NCBI GenBank assembly: GCA_027493945.1
Contig: JAOSJU010000001.1
Coordinates: 2,848,484-2,912,483, forward strand
Direction: 5' to 3'
Length of the DNA stretch: 64,000 nucleotides
Origin: Burkholderiaceae bacterium
GTDB lineage: Bacteria; Pseudomonadota; Gammaproteobacteria; Burkholderiales; Burkholderiaceae_E
The position numbers and the translations under genes were made by a program. This document shows, one piece after another, positions 1 through 12,173 of this stretch (position 1 is its first letter; every line of letters starts with the position of its first letter). A model generated the notes under the pieces. That model searched no databases. It saw only the letters and a program-made list of their open reading frames with translations, and was not told the DNA's origin.

Positions 1-28
1 CGGAAGCGGCTCGCGTGGTGTCGCCCAT
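1..28 (-). CDS. 5' start of next gene in the amino-acid ABC operon (probably ATPase AapP), truncated by window edge
   Basis: ATG on minus strand at 26-28 directly downstream of the aapM stop; only ~9 codons visible, so assignment rests on operon context. Confidence 0.3.
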
Positions 29-47
29 TTGCGTTCTCCGTGCGTGC

Positions 48-1091
48 TCAGCGGTGCTCGCCGCGCGCGAGGTCGCGCTCGAGCCACTGGCTGTATTTCG
101 ACATCGCGAAGCAGAAGACCCAGTAGACGACGATCGAGAACAGGAAGGCCTCGATGAAGTACTTCTTCCACGAGAAGTCGGTCTCGACCGACTTCTTCAC
201 CGCGTAGGCGAAGTCGTAGATCGCGATGATCACCACCAGCGAGGTGTCCTTGAACAGCGCGATGAAGCTGTTGACGATCGACGGGATCGCCACCCGCAGC
301 GCCTGCGGCAAAATCACCAGCGCCATCGCTTTCCAGTAGGACAGGCCGAGCGCCTCGGCCGCCTCGTACTGGCCGCGCGGCACCGCCTCCAGGCCGCCGC
401 GCACCGCCTCGGCGAGGTAGGCCGCGACGAACAGGATGATCGCGATCTGCGCGCGCAGCAGCTGCTCGATGCGCATGCCCTCGGGCAGGAACAGCGCGAA
501 CATCACCGAGGCCATGAACAGCACGGTGATCAGCGGCACACCGCGCACGACCTCGATGTAGATGACCGACAGCGAGCGCACCATCGGCAGCTGCGAACGC
601 CGGCCCAGTGCAAGCAGCACGCCCAGCGGAAACGCGAACGCGACGCCGAAGATCGCCAGGATCAGCGTGACCGGCAGCCCGCCCCACTGCTCGGTGCGCA
701 CCGGCACGAGCCCGGCGCCACCGCCCATCAGCCAGAACGAGACGACGATGCCCAGCGCCCAGACCGCGGCGAGCCAGGGCCGCCAGGCACGCCGCATCGC
801 CGACACCACGAGCAGGGCGCACAGCACGGCGATCACGATCGCGGGCCGCCATTGCTGTTCGTACGGATAGACCGCGAACAGCATGAAGCGGAACTTCTCC
901 GTGACCACCGCCCAGCAGGCGCCCTGGCCGCGCACCGCGTCGCAGGCCGAGGCCGGGGCATGGCCCCAGACCGCGTCGAAGAACAGCCAGCGCAGCGCCG
1001 GCGGCAGCGCCCAGCCGAGCAGCGCAAGCATCGCGATCGTCATCGCCGCGTTGGCCGGCGACGAGAACAGGTTGGCGCGGAGCCAGCTCAT
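48..1091 (-). CDS. aapM: General L-amino acid ABC transporter permease AapM
   Basis: 347 aa; HisM-type permease motif EAAEALGLSYWKAMALVILPQALRVAIPSIVNSFIALFKDTSLV. Confidence 0.85.
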   Translation of the reverse strand: MSWLRANLFSSPANAAMTIAMLALLGWALPPALRWLFFDAVWGHAPASACDAVRGQGACWAVVTEKFRFMLFAVYPYEQQWRPAIVIAVLCALLVVSAMRRAWRPWLAAVWALGIVVSFWLMGGGAGLVPVRTEQWGGLPVTLILAIFGVAFAFPLGVLLALGRRSQLPMVRSLSVIYIEVVRGVPLITVLFMASVMFALFLPEGMRIEQLLRAQIAIILFVAAYLAEAVRGGLEAVPRGQYEAAEALGLSYWKAMALVILPQALRVAIPSIVNSFIALFKDTSLVVIIAIYDFAYAVKKSVETDFSWKKYFIEAFLFSIVVYWVFCFAMSKYSQWLERDLARGEHR

Positions 1092-1113
1092 CGTGTCGTC
1101 GCCGCGCCGGTGT

Positions 1114-2256
1114 TCAGCGCTCGACCAGGCGCGTGCGCGCCGCGTACCAGTTCATCAGCAGCGAGATCGCCGGGCTGATGCTCAGGTAGACCGCCATCAG
1201 GATCGCGATCGCCTCGATCGCCTGCCCGGTCTGGTTCATCGTCGTGTTGGCTACCGCTACCAGGTCGGGGTAGCCGATCGCGACCGCCAGCGACGAGTTC
1301 TTGGTGAGATTCAGGTACTGGCTGGTGAGTGGCGGAATGATCACGCGCAGCGCCTGCGGCATCGTCACCAGGCGCAGGCGCTGGCCCGGTTTCAGGCCGA
1401 GCGCGATCGCCGCCTCGGTCTGGCCGTGCGGCACCGACAGGATTCCGCCGCGCACCACCTCGGCGATGAAGGCCGCGGTGTAGGTGGACAGGCCGACCAG
1501 CAACGCGATGAACTCGGGCGACAGCGATCGCCCGCCCTGGAAATCGAAGCCTCCGAGTTGCGGCACGTCGAGCCCGGTGGGCGCGCCGCCGGCCAGCCAG
1601 GCGGCGGCCGGCAGCAGCACCAGCAGCGCCGCCGAAGGCCAGAACACCGGCCACTGCGCGCCGGTCGCGCGCTGGTGGCGCGCGGCGAGCGTGCGCCACG
1701 CGAAGACCAGCGCGATGGCGGCGGCGAACGCCCAGCCTGCCGCACTCCAGCCGGGCGCGGCTTGCGGCCATGCGTAGCGCAGGCCGCGCTGGCTCAGGAA
1801 CGCCAGGTCGCCGAAGGCGATCGCCTCGCGCACCGGCGGCAGCAACTCGGTGATCAGCCCGTACCAGACGAACAGCTGCAGCAGCAGCGGAATGTTGCGC
1901 AGGAACTCCACGTACGCGGACGCCAGGCGCGCCACCAGCCAGTTCGACGACAGACGCGCGATGCCGACCAGCGTGCCGATGACGCTCGCGGCGACGATGC
2001 CCAGCGCCGAGACCCAGAGCGTGTTCAGCAGCCCGACCAGGAACGCGCGGCCGTAGGTGTTCGACGGGTCGAACGCGACGTGGCTCTCGGCGATCTCGAA
2101 GCCGGCTTCGCGCGACAGGAAGCCGAAGCCGACCTGGATCTGGCGCGTGGAGAGGTTGTGCAGCGTGTTGGAGACCAGGAACCAGCCGACGCCGACGACG
2201 GCGGTCAGCAGCAGCGCCTGGTAGAGAATCCCGCGGACGCGCTCGCTCGCGAACAT
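1114..2256 (-). CDS. aapQ: General L-amino acid ABC transporter permease AapQ
   Basis: 380 aa; EAAIALGLKPGQRLRLVTMPQALRVIIPPLTSQYLNLTKNSSLAVAIGYPDLV. Confidence 0.85.
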   Translation of the reverse strand: MFASERVRGILYQALLLTAVVGVGWFLVSNTLHNLSTRQIQVGFGFLSREAGFEIAESHVAFDPSNTYGRAFLVGLLNTLWVSALGIVAASVIGTLVGIARLSSNWLVARLASAYVEFLRNIPLLLQLFVWYGLITELLPPVREAIAFGDLAFLSQRGLRYAWPQAAPGWSAAGWAFAAAIALVFAWRTLAARHQRATGAQWPVFWPSAALLVLLPAAAWLAGGAPTGLDVPQLGGFDFQGGRSLSPEFIALLVGLSTYTAAFIAEVVRGGILSVPHGQTEAAIALGLKPGQRLRLVTMPQALRVIIPPLTSQYLNLTKNSSLAVAIGYPDLVAVANTTMNQTGQAIEAIAILMAVYLSISPAISLLMNWYAARTRLVER

Positions 2257-2326
2257 TTGCGATCGGCCGGATGAGCGCGCGGCCGCGGGGGCGGTGTGGG
2301 CAGGTCCCGAGCGGAGGCGCCCGCGT

Positions 2327-3341
2327 TCAGCGGATCGGCGGCGCGTACATCAGGCCGCCGTCGCGCCACTGCGCGTTGATCCCGCGCGAGATGCCGATCG
2401 GGCCGACGTTGCGCTGGTACATCTCGCCGTAGTTGCCCACCGCCTTGATCGCGCGCACCAGCCAGTCGTTGTCGACCCCCAGGCCCTTGCCGATGTCGCC
2501 CGAGGTGCCGACCAGCCGCTGGATCGTCGGCTCCTTGCTCTCGGCCTTCAGCTTGTCGACGTTGGTGGAGGCGACGCCGTACTCCTCGGCCTCGATCAGC
2601 CCGAACAGCGTCCATTTGACGATGGTGAAGTATTCCCAGTCGCCGCGGCGCACCAGCGGGCCGAGCGGCTCCTTCGAGATCGCCTCGGGCAGGATCACGT
2701 AGTCGTCCTTGTTCGGCGCCTTCAGCCGCGTCGCCGCCAGCCCCGAGATGTCGGTGGTGAACACGTCGCAGCGCCCCGAGAAGAACGCCTGCTCGACCTG
2801 CTGCAGCTCGTTGACCACCACCGGCCGGAAGTTCATCTTCTTCGTGCGGAAGTAGTCGCTCAGGTTCAGCTCGGTGGTCGTGCCCGGCTGCACGCAGACC
2901 GTGGCGCCGTTGAGCTGGGTGGCGCTCTTCACGTTCGACGACTTCTTCACCATGAAGCCCTGTCCGTCGTAGAAGATCGTGCCGGCGAAGACCGCGCCGA
3001 GCGTCGAGTCGCGGCTGGAGGTCCAGGTGGTGTTGCGCGACAGGATGTCGACCTCGCCCGACTGCAGCGTGGTGAAGCGGTTCTGCGTGTTGGTCGGCAC
3101 GAACTGCACCTTGTTCGCGTCGCCGAGGATCACCGCGGCCACCGCGCGGCAGAAGTCGACGTCGATGCCGTGCCAGACGCCCCTGGCTGTCGGGGGCCGA
3201 GAATCCGAGCAGGCCGGTGTTCACGCCGCAGCGCAGCGCGCCCCGCTGCTTGATCGTATCGAGGGTGGGGCCGGCCGAGGCCAACGATGGTGCGAGCACC
3301 GCGGCCGCTGCCAGCAGCGCGGCAAGATGGATCTTCTTCAT
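2327..3341 (-). CDS. aapJ: Amino acid ABC transporter substrate-binding protein AapJ, interrupted by an apparent 1-nt frameshift near 3180
   Basis: Signal peptide MKKIHLAALLAAAAVLAPSLASAGPTLDTIKQRGALRCGVNTGLLGFSAPDSQG in one frame; mature domain AAVILGDANKVQFVPTNTQNRFTTLQSGEVDILSRNTTWT in another. Confidence 0.85.
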
Positions 3342-3453
3342 GTCGGGAGCCTCGTGATGGAATATCGCGCGAGTCTACGCAGAAGGCCGAGCCCGATACA
3401 AGGCGGGGCGTGCGCGCCGAGGGGAAACCCCGAGGGCGCGCGCGGTCCCTGCA

Positions 3454-4605
3454 TCAGCGCTTGTAACGCTTGGGAACGAACGGCAGCGGCGTGGGCGTCA
3501 CGCCGGGGCGGCGATCGCGCACCACCGCGCGCAGCGGCGCGCGCGCCGCGTCGTCGAGCGCCGCGCGGTCGACGCGGGCGAGCATGACCGGATGGCCGAG
3601 CGACGGAGAGATCGTTCCGCTGGTGACTTCGCCCACGACGCGATCGTCGGGCCCGACGATCGCCGCGTGCGCGCGGATCGGCACCGTCTCGCGCGAGATC
3701 AGCCCGGCCAGCGTGCGCGGGGTGCTCTCGGCGAGCTGCGCGAGGATCGTCGCGGCGCCCGGAAAACCGCCGGCTTTCGCGCCGCTCGCGCGGCGCGACT
3801 TCGGGATCGCGAAGGCCAGCCCCGACTCGACCGGCGTGGTCGCGGCGTCGATGTCGCTGCCATGCAGCGGCAGGCCCGCCTCGAGCCGCAGCGTGTCGCG
3901 CGCGCCCAGGCCGGCCGGTTGCACCGCCGGGTTGGCGAGCAGGCGCCGCACGATCGCCTCGGCCTGCGCGAGCGGCAACGAGATCTCGTAGCCGTCCTCG
4001 CCGGTGTAGCCCGAGCGGGTGGCGAAGCAGTCGGCGCCGAGCAGCCGCAGCGTGGCTGCCTGCATGAAGCGCAGCGACGCCGCCGCCGGGTCGAGGGCGG
4101 CGAGCGCCGCCTCGGCCGCCGGGCCCTGCAGCGCAACCAGCGCCGCGTCGACCCATTCGATGCGCAGCTGCGGGCAGCGGCTGCGCAGCGCGCGCAGGTC
4201 GGCGTCGCGATTGCCGGCGTTGACCACCATCCGCACCTCGGCGTGCGCGCCGTCGACCAGGTGCACGAGCATCAGGTCGTCGTCGATGCCGCCGCGCTCG
4301 TTCAGCAGCAGCGAGTAGCGCTGCGCCGCGTGCGTCCAGCCGTCGAAGTCGACCGGCAGCGCGGCTTCGAGCTGCGCGTACAGTGTCTGCGGCCGGTCGT
4401 CCGCGGCGCGGATCCGCAGCTGCCCCATGTGGGAGACGTCGAACAGGCTGGCGCGCTCGCGGGTGTGCAGGTGTTCGGCCTTCAGGCCCGCCGGATACTG
4501 GATCGGCATCTCGTAGCCGGCGAAGGCGCCGAACTTCGCGCCGTGCTCCGCGTGCAGCGCATGCAGCGGAATGTGCCGCAGGGTCTCGTGCGCAGGCTGG
4601 CTCAT
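3454..4605 (-). CDS. gcvT: Glycine cleavage system T protein (aminomethyltransferase)
   Basis: MSQPAHETLRHIPLHALHAEHGAKFGAFAGYEMPIQYPAGLKAEHLHTRERASLFDVSHMGQ; adjacent to gcvP/gcvH. Confidence 0.95.
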   Translation of the reverse strand: MSQPAHETLRHIPLHALHAEHGAKFGAFAGYEMPIQYPAGLKAEHLHTRERASLFDVSHMGQLRIRAADDRPQTLYAQLEAALPVDFDGWTHAAQRYSLLLNERGGIDDDLMLVHLVDGAHAEVRMVVNAGNRDADLRALRSRCPQLRIEWVDAALVALQGPAAEAALAALDPAAASLRFMQAATLRLLGADCFATRSGYTGEDGYEISLPLAQAEAIVRRLLANPAVQPAGLGARDTLRLEAGLPLHGSDIDAATTPVESGLAFAIPKSRRASGAKAGGFPGAATILAQLAESTPRTLAGLISRETVPIRAHAAIVGPDDRVVGEVTSGTISPSLGHPVMLARVDRAALDDAARAPLRAVVRDRRPGVTPTPLPFVPKRYKR

Positions 4606-4641
4606 CGCGTGCTCCCTTCGTCGGCGTAGTGTGAACACGCT

Positions 4642-7589
<2,948 letters not shown>

Positions 7590-7681
7590 GGACAGGTCTC
7601 CGGCGCGGCTCGCGAAATTGCGGCCCGCGTGGGGGTGGATCGATGGGTTGCGGCGCGCGGGACACGCGCGCCGCCGCGCGT

Positions 7682-8068
7682 TCAGCCGGCGCCGGGGCCG
7701 GCCGCGTAGGCGTTGGCGTCGAGCAGCGCGTCGATCTGGGCCGGCTCCGACGGGCGCATCCGGAACAGCCACCCCTTGTCGAACGGCGACTCGTTGACCG
7801 TCTGCGGCGCTTCGGCGAGCGCCGGGTTCACTTCGAGCACTTCACCGGTCACCGGCGCGTAGACATCGGAAGCCGCTTTGGTCGACTCGACGACGACACA
7901 GGATTCGCCCTGAGCCAGCCGGCGCCCGACCTCGGGCAGTTCGACGTAGACCAGCTCGCCCAGCGCATCCTGGGCATGGAAGGTGATGCCCACGGTGGCG
8001 CTGCCGTCGGTTTCGAGGCGAAGCCACTCGTGCGACGAGGTGTAGCGGAGGTGGGTGGGGTTGTCCAA
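7682..8068 (-). CDS. gcvH: Glycine cleavage system H protein (TTG start likely)
   Basis: [81 protein letters not shown]; lipoyl-lysine ESTKAASD. Confidence 0.92.
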   Translation of the reverse strand: MDNPTHLRYTSSHEWLRLETDGSATVGITFHAQDALGELVYVELPEVGRRLAQGESCVVVESTKAASDVYAPVTGEVLEVNPALAEAPQTVNESPFDKGWLFRMRPSEPAQIDALLDANAYAAGPGAG

Positions 8069-8116
8069 GGCAGGGCTCCGAAGGCGGCCGCGTCGCGGCC
8101 CATGGTTGATCGGGAG

Positions 8117-8339
8117 CCCCCTCTGTCCGTTTGCCTGAGATATTCGGCGCCCGCGTCGGCGCGGAGGCCTTTTTCCTTCGGCGAGGCGCGTGCCGCGGTC
8201 GACACGACCGCCTGCCGCGCACCTTCTCTCCAGAGAGCCGAACCGCTGAGGTCCTTTTGCCTGAGAGTTTCCGGGGCGATACACCTTCGGCGCCGCGCCG
8301 CACCGATCTGCTGCCTCGGTTCGCGCGGTCTCTCCCACA
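8117..8339 (-). ncRNA. Tandem glycine riboswitch
   Basis: On minus strand: GTGGGAGAGACC...CGCCGAAGGTG...AACTCTCAGGCAAAAGGACC followed by CTCTGGAGAGAAGG...CGCCGAAGGAAAAAGG...ATCTCAGGCAAACGGACAGAGG, immediately 5' of gcvH. Confidence 0.93.
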
Positions 8340-8448
8340 GCGGTTATCCGGCTGGCGCACAGAGTGCCAATCCGCCGCCCGGGTGTCAAATCGCGCGAAC
8401 CCCGGCCCAGCCCGTGGGCCGGTGTCGATTCGCGTGGGAGCGCCGCGA

Positions 8449-8733
8449 TTATTGTTGGCGCGGCGCAGTGGGCAGCGAGGCGGTGAGCGGGATGTGGTAT
8501 TGCGGCGGATCGCGCAGCCACAGTTGCTGGTTCACCGCGACGGTCAGCGGGTCGACGCCCTGGCGATCGAGCTTCGCGAGGTTGATCGGCGCCATCGGAG
8601 TCGGCTCGTGGTTCAGCATCCGCTCGAAGCTGGCGAGGATCGGGTCCTCGCCCTGCGGCGGCGCCGCAAGCACGGTCCCGCAGGCAAGACTGGCGAGCGC
8701 CAAGCCAAGCAGGGATTTCATCGGAGTCTTCAT
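8449..8733 (-). CDS. Small exported hypothetical protein
   Basis: 94 aa with Sec signal [31 protein letters not shown]. Confidence 0.55.
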   Translation of the reverse strand: MKTPMKSLLGLALASLACGTVLAAPPQGEDPILASFERMLNHEPTPMAPINLAKLDRQGVDPLTVAVNQQLWLRDPPQYHIPLTASLPTAPRQQ

Positions 8734-8907
8734 GTCATGCTCCTCGCGAGGTGGAACGCCCGGGCGTCGTGTCCCGTACCCGACATCAAGCGAGATCCGT
8801 GCCAGCGCGCCCAGGTTGCTGTATCGACGACGTTTTCGGCAATGTGCCGGCGCAGCGAGGCACCGGGGTGCTGTGGCGGGGCCCCAGCGTGCTTGTCGGT
8901 GTTCAAG

Positions 8908-8930
8908 TGAACGTCCATACTGGACGTTCA
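8908..8930. promoter_or_regulatory. Inverted repeat TGAACGTCC-N5-GGACGTTCA, candidate operator
   Basis: Perfect 9-bp arms with 5-nt spacer in the divergent intergenic region between the 8449-8733 gene and the sigma-54 regulator. Confidence 0.5.
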
Positions 8931-9000
8931 ATCGCGGGGCGCACCGTGACGCTCCGTTTCCAACACCCAGTACCCGCATACCGCCCTGGTCACGATCGCC

Positions 9001-10404
9001 ACCCTCGGCAGCCTGCTCGACAACCTCGAGGAAGGCGTCCTGTTCCTCGACGCGCGGCAACGGGTCGTCGGCATCAATGTCGCGGCCGGCCGCCTGCTGG
9101 GTCACGAAGGCGAACGGTTGCTGGGCGAGGAGTGCCCGGTCGTGTTCGCCGGCACGCGTTGCGCGCGCGATTGCGCGGCGCGCGGAAACTGTTCGCTCGT
9201 GCCGCTCCCGTCGGCTTCGCGCAAGACCGAGGACATCGCTCTGAAGCGCCCCGACGGCAGCGAGGTGTCGCTGCGCATGTCGGCGATGCTGCTGCCGGCG
9301 AACGACAGCGGCATCCACTGCGCGATCGTGCTGCGCGATCGTTCGCGCGAAGTCGCGCTGGAGGCCGAGATCCGCGAGCGCTGGCGGCTCGGCGGACTGG
9401 TCGGCCGCTCGCCTGCGATGCAGGCGCTGTATGCGCAGATCCTGCGCGCGGCCGCCAGCGACGCGAGCGTGCTGATCACCGGCGAGAGCGGGGTGGGCAA
9501 GGAACTGGTCGCGCGCGCGCTGCACGACAATTCGCCGCGCGCGCAGGGGCCATTCGTGCCGCTCGACTGCGGCGCCCTGCCCGAGAGCCTGCTCGAGTCC
9601 GAACTGTTCGGTCACGCCAAGGGGGCCTTCTCGGGCGCGAGCAGTGCGCGCGTGGGGCGCTTCGAGGCGGCCAGCGGGGGCACGCTGCTGCTCGACGAGA
9701 TCGGCGAGATCTCCCCGGCGATGCAGACCAAGCTGCTGCGGGTGCTGCAGGAGCGCGAGGTGGTGCGCCTCGGCGAAAACTTGCCGCGCAAGGTCGAGGT
9801 CCGGGTGGTGGCGGCGACGCATCGCGACCTGGCGGCGATGGTGCGTTTGGGCGAGTTCCGCGAAGACCTGTACTACCGGCTGCGGGTGCTGCCGCTGCAC
9901 GTCGCGCCCTTGCGCGAGCGCGTCGCCGACATTCCGCTGCTGGCGGCGCACATGCTGGGCGAACTGGCCGAGCGCTATCGCCGTGCGCCGCTGCGCATCG
10001 CGTCCGAGGCGATGACGGCGCTGGAGGCGTATCCCTGGCCGGGCAACGTGCGCCAGCTGTTCAACACGCTCGAATATGCGACGGTGCAGGCCGACGGCTC
10101 GGTGATCCTGCCGCATCACCTGCTGCCCGAGATCCTCGCGCCCGAGGCGGCAGCCGGCGCGCCCGATTCCGGCCGTCCGCTGCTGCCGGGCGCGGGTGCC
10201 GCTGCCCGTGTCGATGCCGGCGTCTCTGCCGGCGCGGCAGCGGCATCCGCGCGCTTCGTCCGGCAGCGTCTGCCGCAGGCCGATGCGCGTGCGCTGATCG
10301 AGCGGGTCTTGCGCGAATCGGGCGGCAATCGCGCCGAAGCCGCGCGCCGCCTCGGCATGTCGCGCACCACGCTGTGGAAGAAGCTCAAGGGGGAGCGCAG
10401 TTGA
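9001..10404 (+). CDS. PAS domain-containing sigma-54-dependent Fis-family transcriptional regulator; 5' start unresolved
   Basis: PAS-like [45 protein letters not shown]+ [35 protein letters not shown] (GAFTGA variant), Fis [26 protein letters not shown]. Confidence 0.88.
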   Translation, partial: TLGSLLDNLEEGVLFLDARQRVVGINVAAGRLLGHEGERLLGEECPVVFAGTRCARDCAARGNCSLVPLPSASRKTEDIALKRPDGSEVSLRMSAMLLPANDSGIHCAIVLRDRSREVALEAEIRERWRLGGLVGRSPAMQALYAQILRAAASDASVLITGESGVGKELVARALHDNSPRAQGPFVPLDCGALPESLLESELFGHAKGAFSGASSARVGRFEAASGGTLLLDEIGEISPAMQTKLLRVLQEREVVRLGENLPRKVEVRVVAATHRDLAAMVRLGEFREDLYYRLRVLPLHVAPLRERVADIPLLAAHMLGELAERYRRAPLRIASEAMTALEAYPWPGNVRQLFNTLEYATVQADGSVILPHHLLPEILAPEAAAGAPDSGRPLLPGAGAAARVDAGVSAGAAAASARFVRQRLPQADARALIERVLRESGGNRAEAARRLGMSRTTLWKKLKGERS

Positions 10405-10454
10405 CTCACGATGGGGGCGCTCCGGAAGCCGCGCCGGGTTCGGGCACAATCGCG

Positions 10455-12059
10455 ATGCGAGCCATGAATCCGTCCGGCGCATCTCCGTTGCAGCCCCTGT
10501 CCGCCAGCTCTTCCGCCGCCGACCCGGCCGCCGCCAACCCGGCCGACACGGCCGCGCGAGCCGCGATCGACCGCCATGCGGACCTCGCCGCGCGGCCCGG
10601 CCCGGCGCGCCAGCGCGAGGTCGTCGAGCGGCTGCGCGTGATCGTTCCGGCGCATTGCCTGCTCTACCGCGAGGAGGACACGCGGCCCTACGAATGCGAC
10701 GGCCTGTCGGCGTATCGCCAGTTACCCATGGTGGTGGTGCTGCCCGAAACCGGGGAACAGGTCCAGGCGCTGCTGAAGGCCTGCCGCGAACTCGACGTGC
10801 CGGTGGTGGCGCGCGGCGCCGGCACCAGCCTGTCGGGCGGATCGATGCCGCATGCCTCCGGCGTGGTGCTGTCTCTGGCCAAGTTCAACCGCATCCTGTC
10901 GATCGACCCGCTGGCGCGCACCGCGCGCGTGCAGCCGGGCGTGCGCAACCTGGCGATCTCGGATGCCGCGGCCGCGCACCGCCTGTACTACGCGCCCGAC
11001 CCGTCCTCGCAGATCGCCTGCACGATCGGCGGCAACGTCGCCGAGAATTCCGGCGGCGTGCATTGCCTGAAGTACGGGTTGACGGTGCACAACGTGCTGC
11101 GCGTGCGCGCGCTCACGATCGACGGCGAGTTCGTCGAGTTCGGAGCCGAGGCCCTCGACACGCCGGGCCTCGACATGCTCGCGCTGACGGTCGGTTCCGA
11201 GGGGATGCTCGCGATCGTCACCGAGGTCACCGTGAAGCTGGTGCCGGTGCCGCCGCTGGCGCGCGTCGTCATGGCCTTGTTCGACGACGTGGTCACCGCC
11301 GGCGACGCGGTCGCGCGCATCATCGCGGCCGGCATCATTCCGGCCGGCCTCGAGATGATGGACCGCAAGGCCACCGTCGCGGTCGAGGAGTTCGTGCACG
11401 CCGGCTACGACCTGGATGCGGCGGCGATCCTGCTGGCGGAGTCCGACGGCACGCCCGAGGAGGTGGCCGACGACGTGGCCCGCATCGTGCAGGTGCTGCG
11501 CGAGTCGGGCGCCACCGGCATCCGTGTGTCGGAATCCGAAGCCGAGCGGCTGCTGTTCTGGTCGGGTCGCAAGAACGCGTTTCCGGCCGCCGGGCGCCTG
11601 TCGCCCGACTACTACTGCATGGACGGCACCATCCCGCGCAGGAACATCGGGCGCATGCTCGCGGCGATCGCGGCGATGGAAGACAAGTACCGGCTGCGCT
11701 GCATGAACGTCTTTCACGCCGGCGACGGCAACCTGCATCCGCTGATCCTGTTCGACGCCAACGACCCCGACGAATGGCAGCGCGCCGAGCATTTCGGTGC
11801 CGAGATCCTCGCGCTCAGCGTCGAGTTCGGCGGCACGATCACCGGCGAGCACGGCGTGGGCATCGAGAAGATCGACTCGATGTGCGTGCAGTTCTCGCGC
11901 GACGAGCTCGACGCCTTCTTCGCGGTCAAGCGCGCATTCGATCCGCCGGGCCTGCTCAATCCCGGCAAGGCGATTCCCACGCCGGCGCGCTGCGCCGAGT
12001 ACGGCAAGATGCACGTGCACGGCGGGCGGCTCGCGTTCCCCGAGCTGCCGCGCTTCTGA
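10455..12059 (+). CDS. glcD: Glycolate oxidase subunit GlcD / FAD-linked oxidase
   Basis: RGAGTSLSGGSMPHASGVVLSLAKFNRIL...GGNVAENSGGVHCLKYGLTVHNVL...HAGDGNLHPLILFD; followed by glcE and glcF. Confidence 0.9.
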   Translation: MRAMNPSGASPLQPLSASSSAADPAAANPADTAARAAIDRHADLAARPGPARQREVVERLRVIVPAHCLLYREEDTRPYECDGLSAYRQLPMVVVLPETGEQVQALLKACRELDVPVVARGAGTSLSGGSMPHASGVVLSLAKFNRILSIDPLARTARVQPGVRNLAISDAAAAHRLYYAPDPSSQIACTIGGNVAENSGGVHCLKYGLTVHNVLRVRALTIDGEFVEFGAEALDTPGLDMLALTVGSEGMLAIVTEVTVKLVPVPPLARVVMALFDDVVTAGDAVARIIAAGIIPAGLEMMDRKATVAVEEFVHAGYDLDAAAILLAESDGTPEEVADDVARIVQVLRESGATGIRVSESEAERLLFWSGRKNAFPAAGRLSPDYYCMDGTIPRRNIGRMLAAIAAMEDKYRLRCMNVFHAGDGNLHPLILFDANDPDEWQRAEHFGAEILALSVEFGGTITGEHGVGIEKIDSMCVQFSRDELDAFFAVKRAFDPPGLLNPGKAIPTPARCAEYGKMHVHGGRLAFPELPRF

Positions 12060-12092
12060 TGTGAAACTCATGGGGGTTCGCCGCTACGTACG

Positions 12093-12138
12093 GATGCGTT
12101 TTCGCCGGTGGAACTCGTTCCACCGGCGAAAACGCATC
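12093..12138. repeat. 46-bp perfect palindrome (22-bp arms, TC loop) in the glcD-glcE intergenic region
   Basis: GATGCGTTTTCGCCGGTGGAAC-TC-GTTCCACCGGCGAAAACGCATC. Confidence 0.9.
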
Positions 12139-12173
12139 ATTTCGTTGCGAACGCTGTATGCCGGAGGGTCGCA

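Noticed and set aside
883-3253. Long plus-strand ORFs (15..1178, 883..2274, 2294..3253) opposite aapMQJ
   Set aside because: Arg/Ala/Gln/His-rich shadow ORFs typical of high-GC antisense frames; the minus-strand genes have recognisable families.
8449-12071. Giant ORFs 8449..10482 (-), 8751..12059 (+, 5' part) and 10722..12071 (-)
   Set aside because: Only the terminal portions match real proteins; the rest are GC-driven frame extensions or antisense shadows.
12108-12173. Extended N-terminus for glcE starting at 12108
   Set aside because: Would translate through the palindrome; the ATG at 12174 begins the glcE-like N-terminus.
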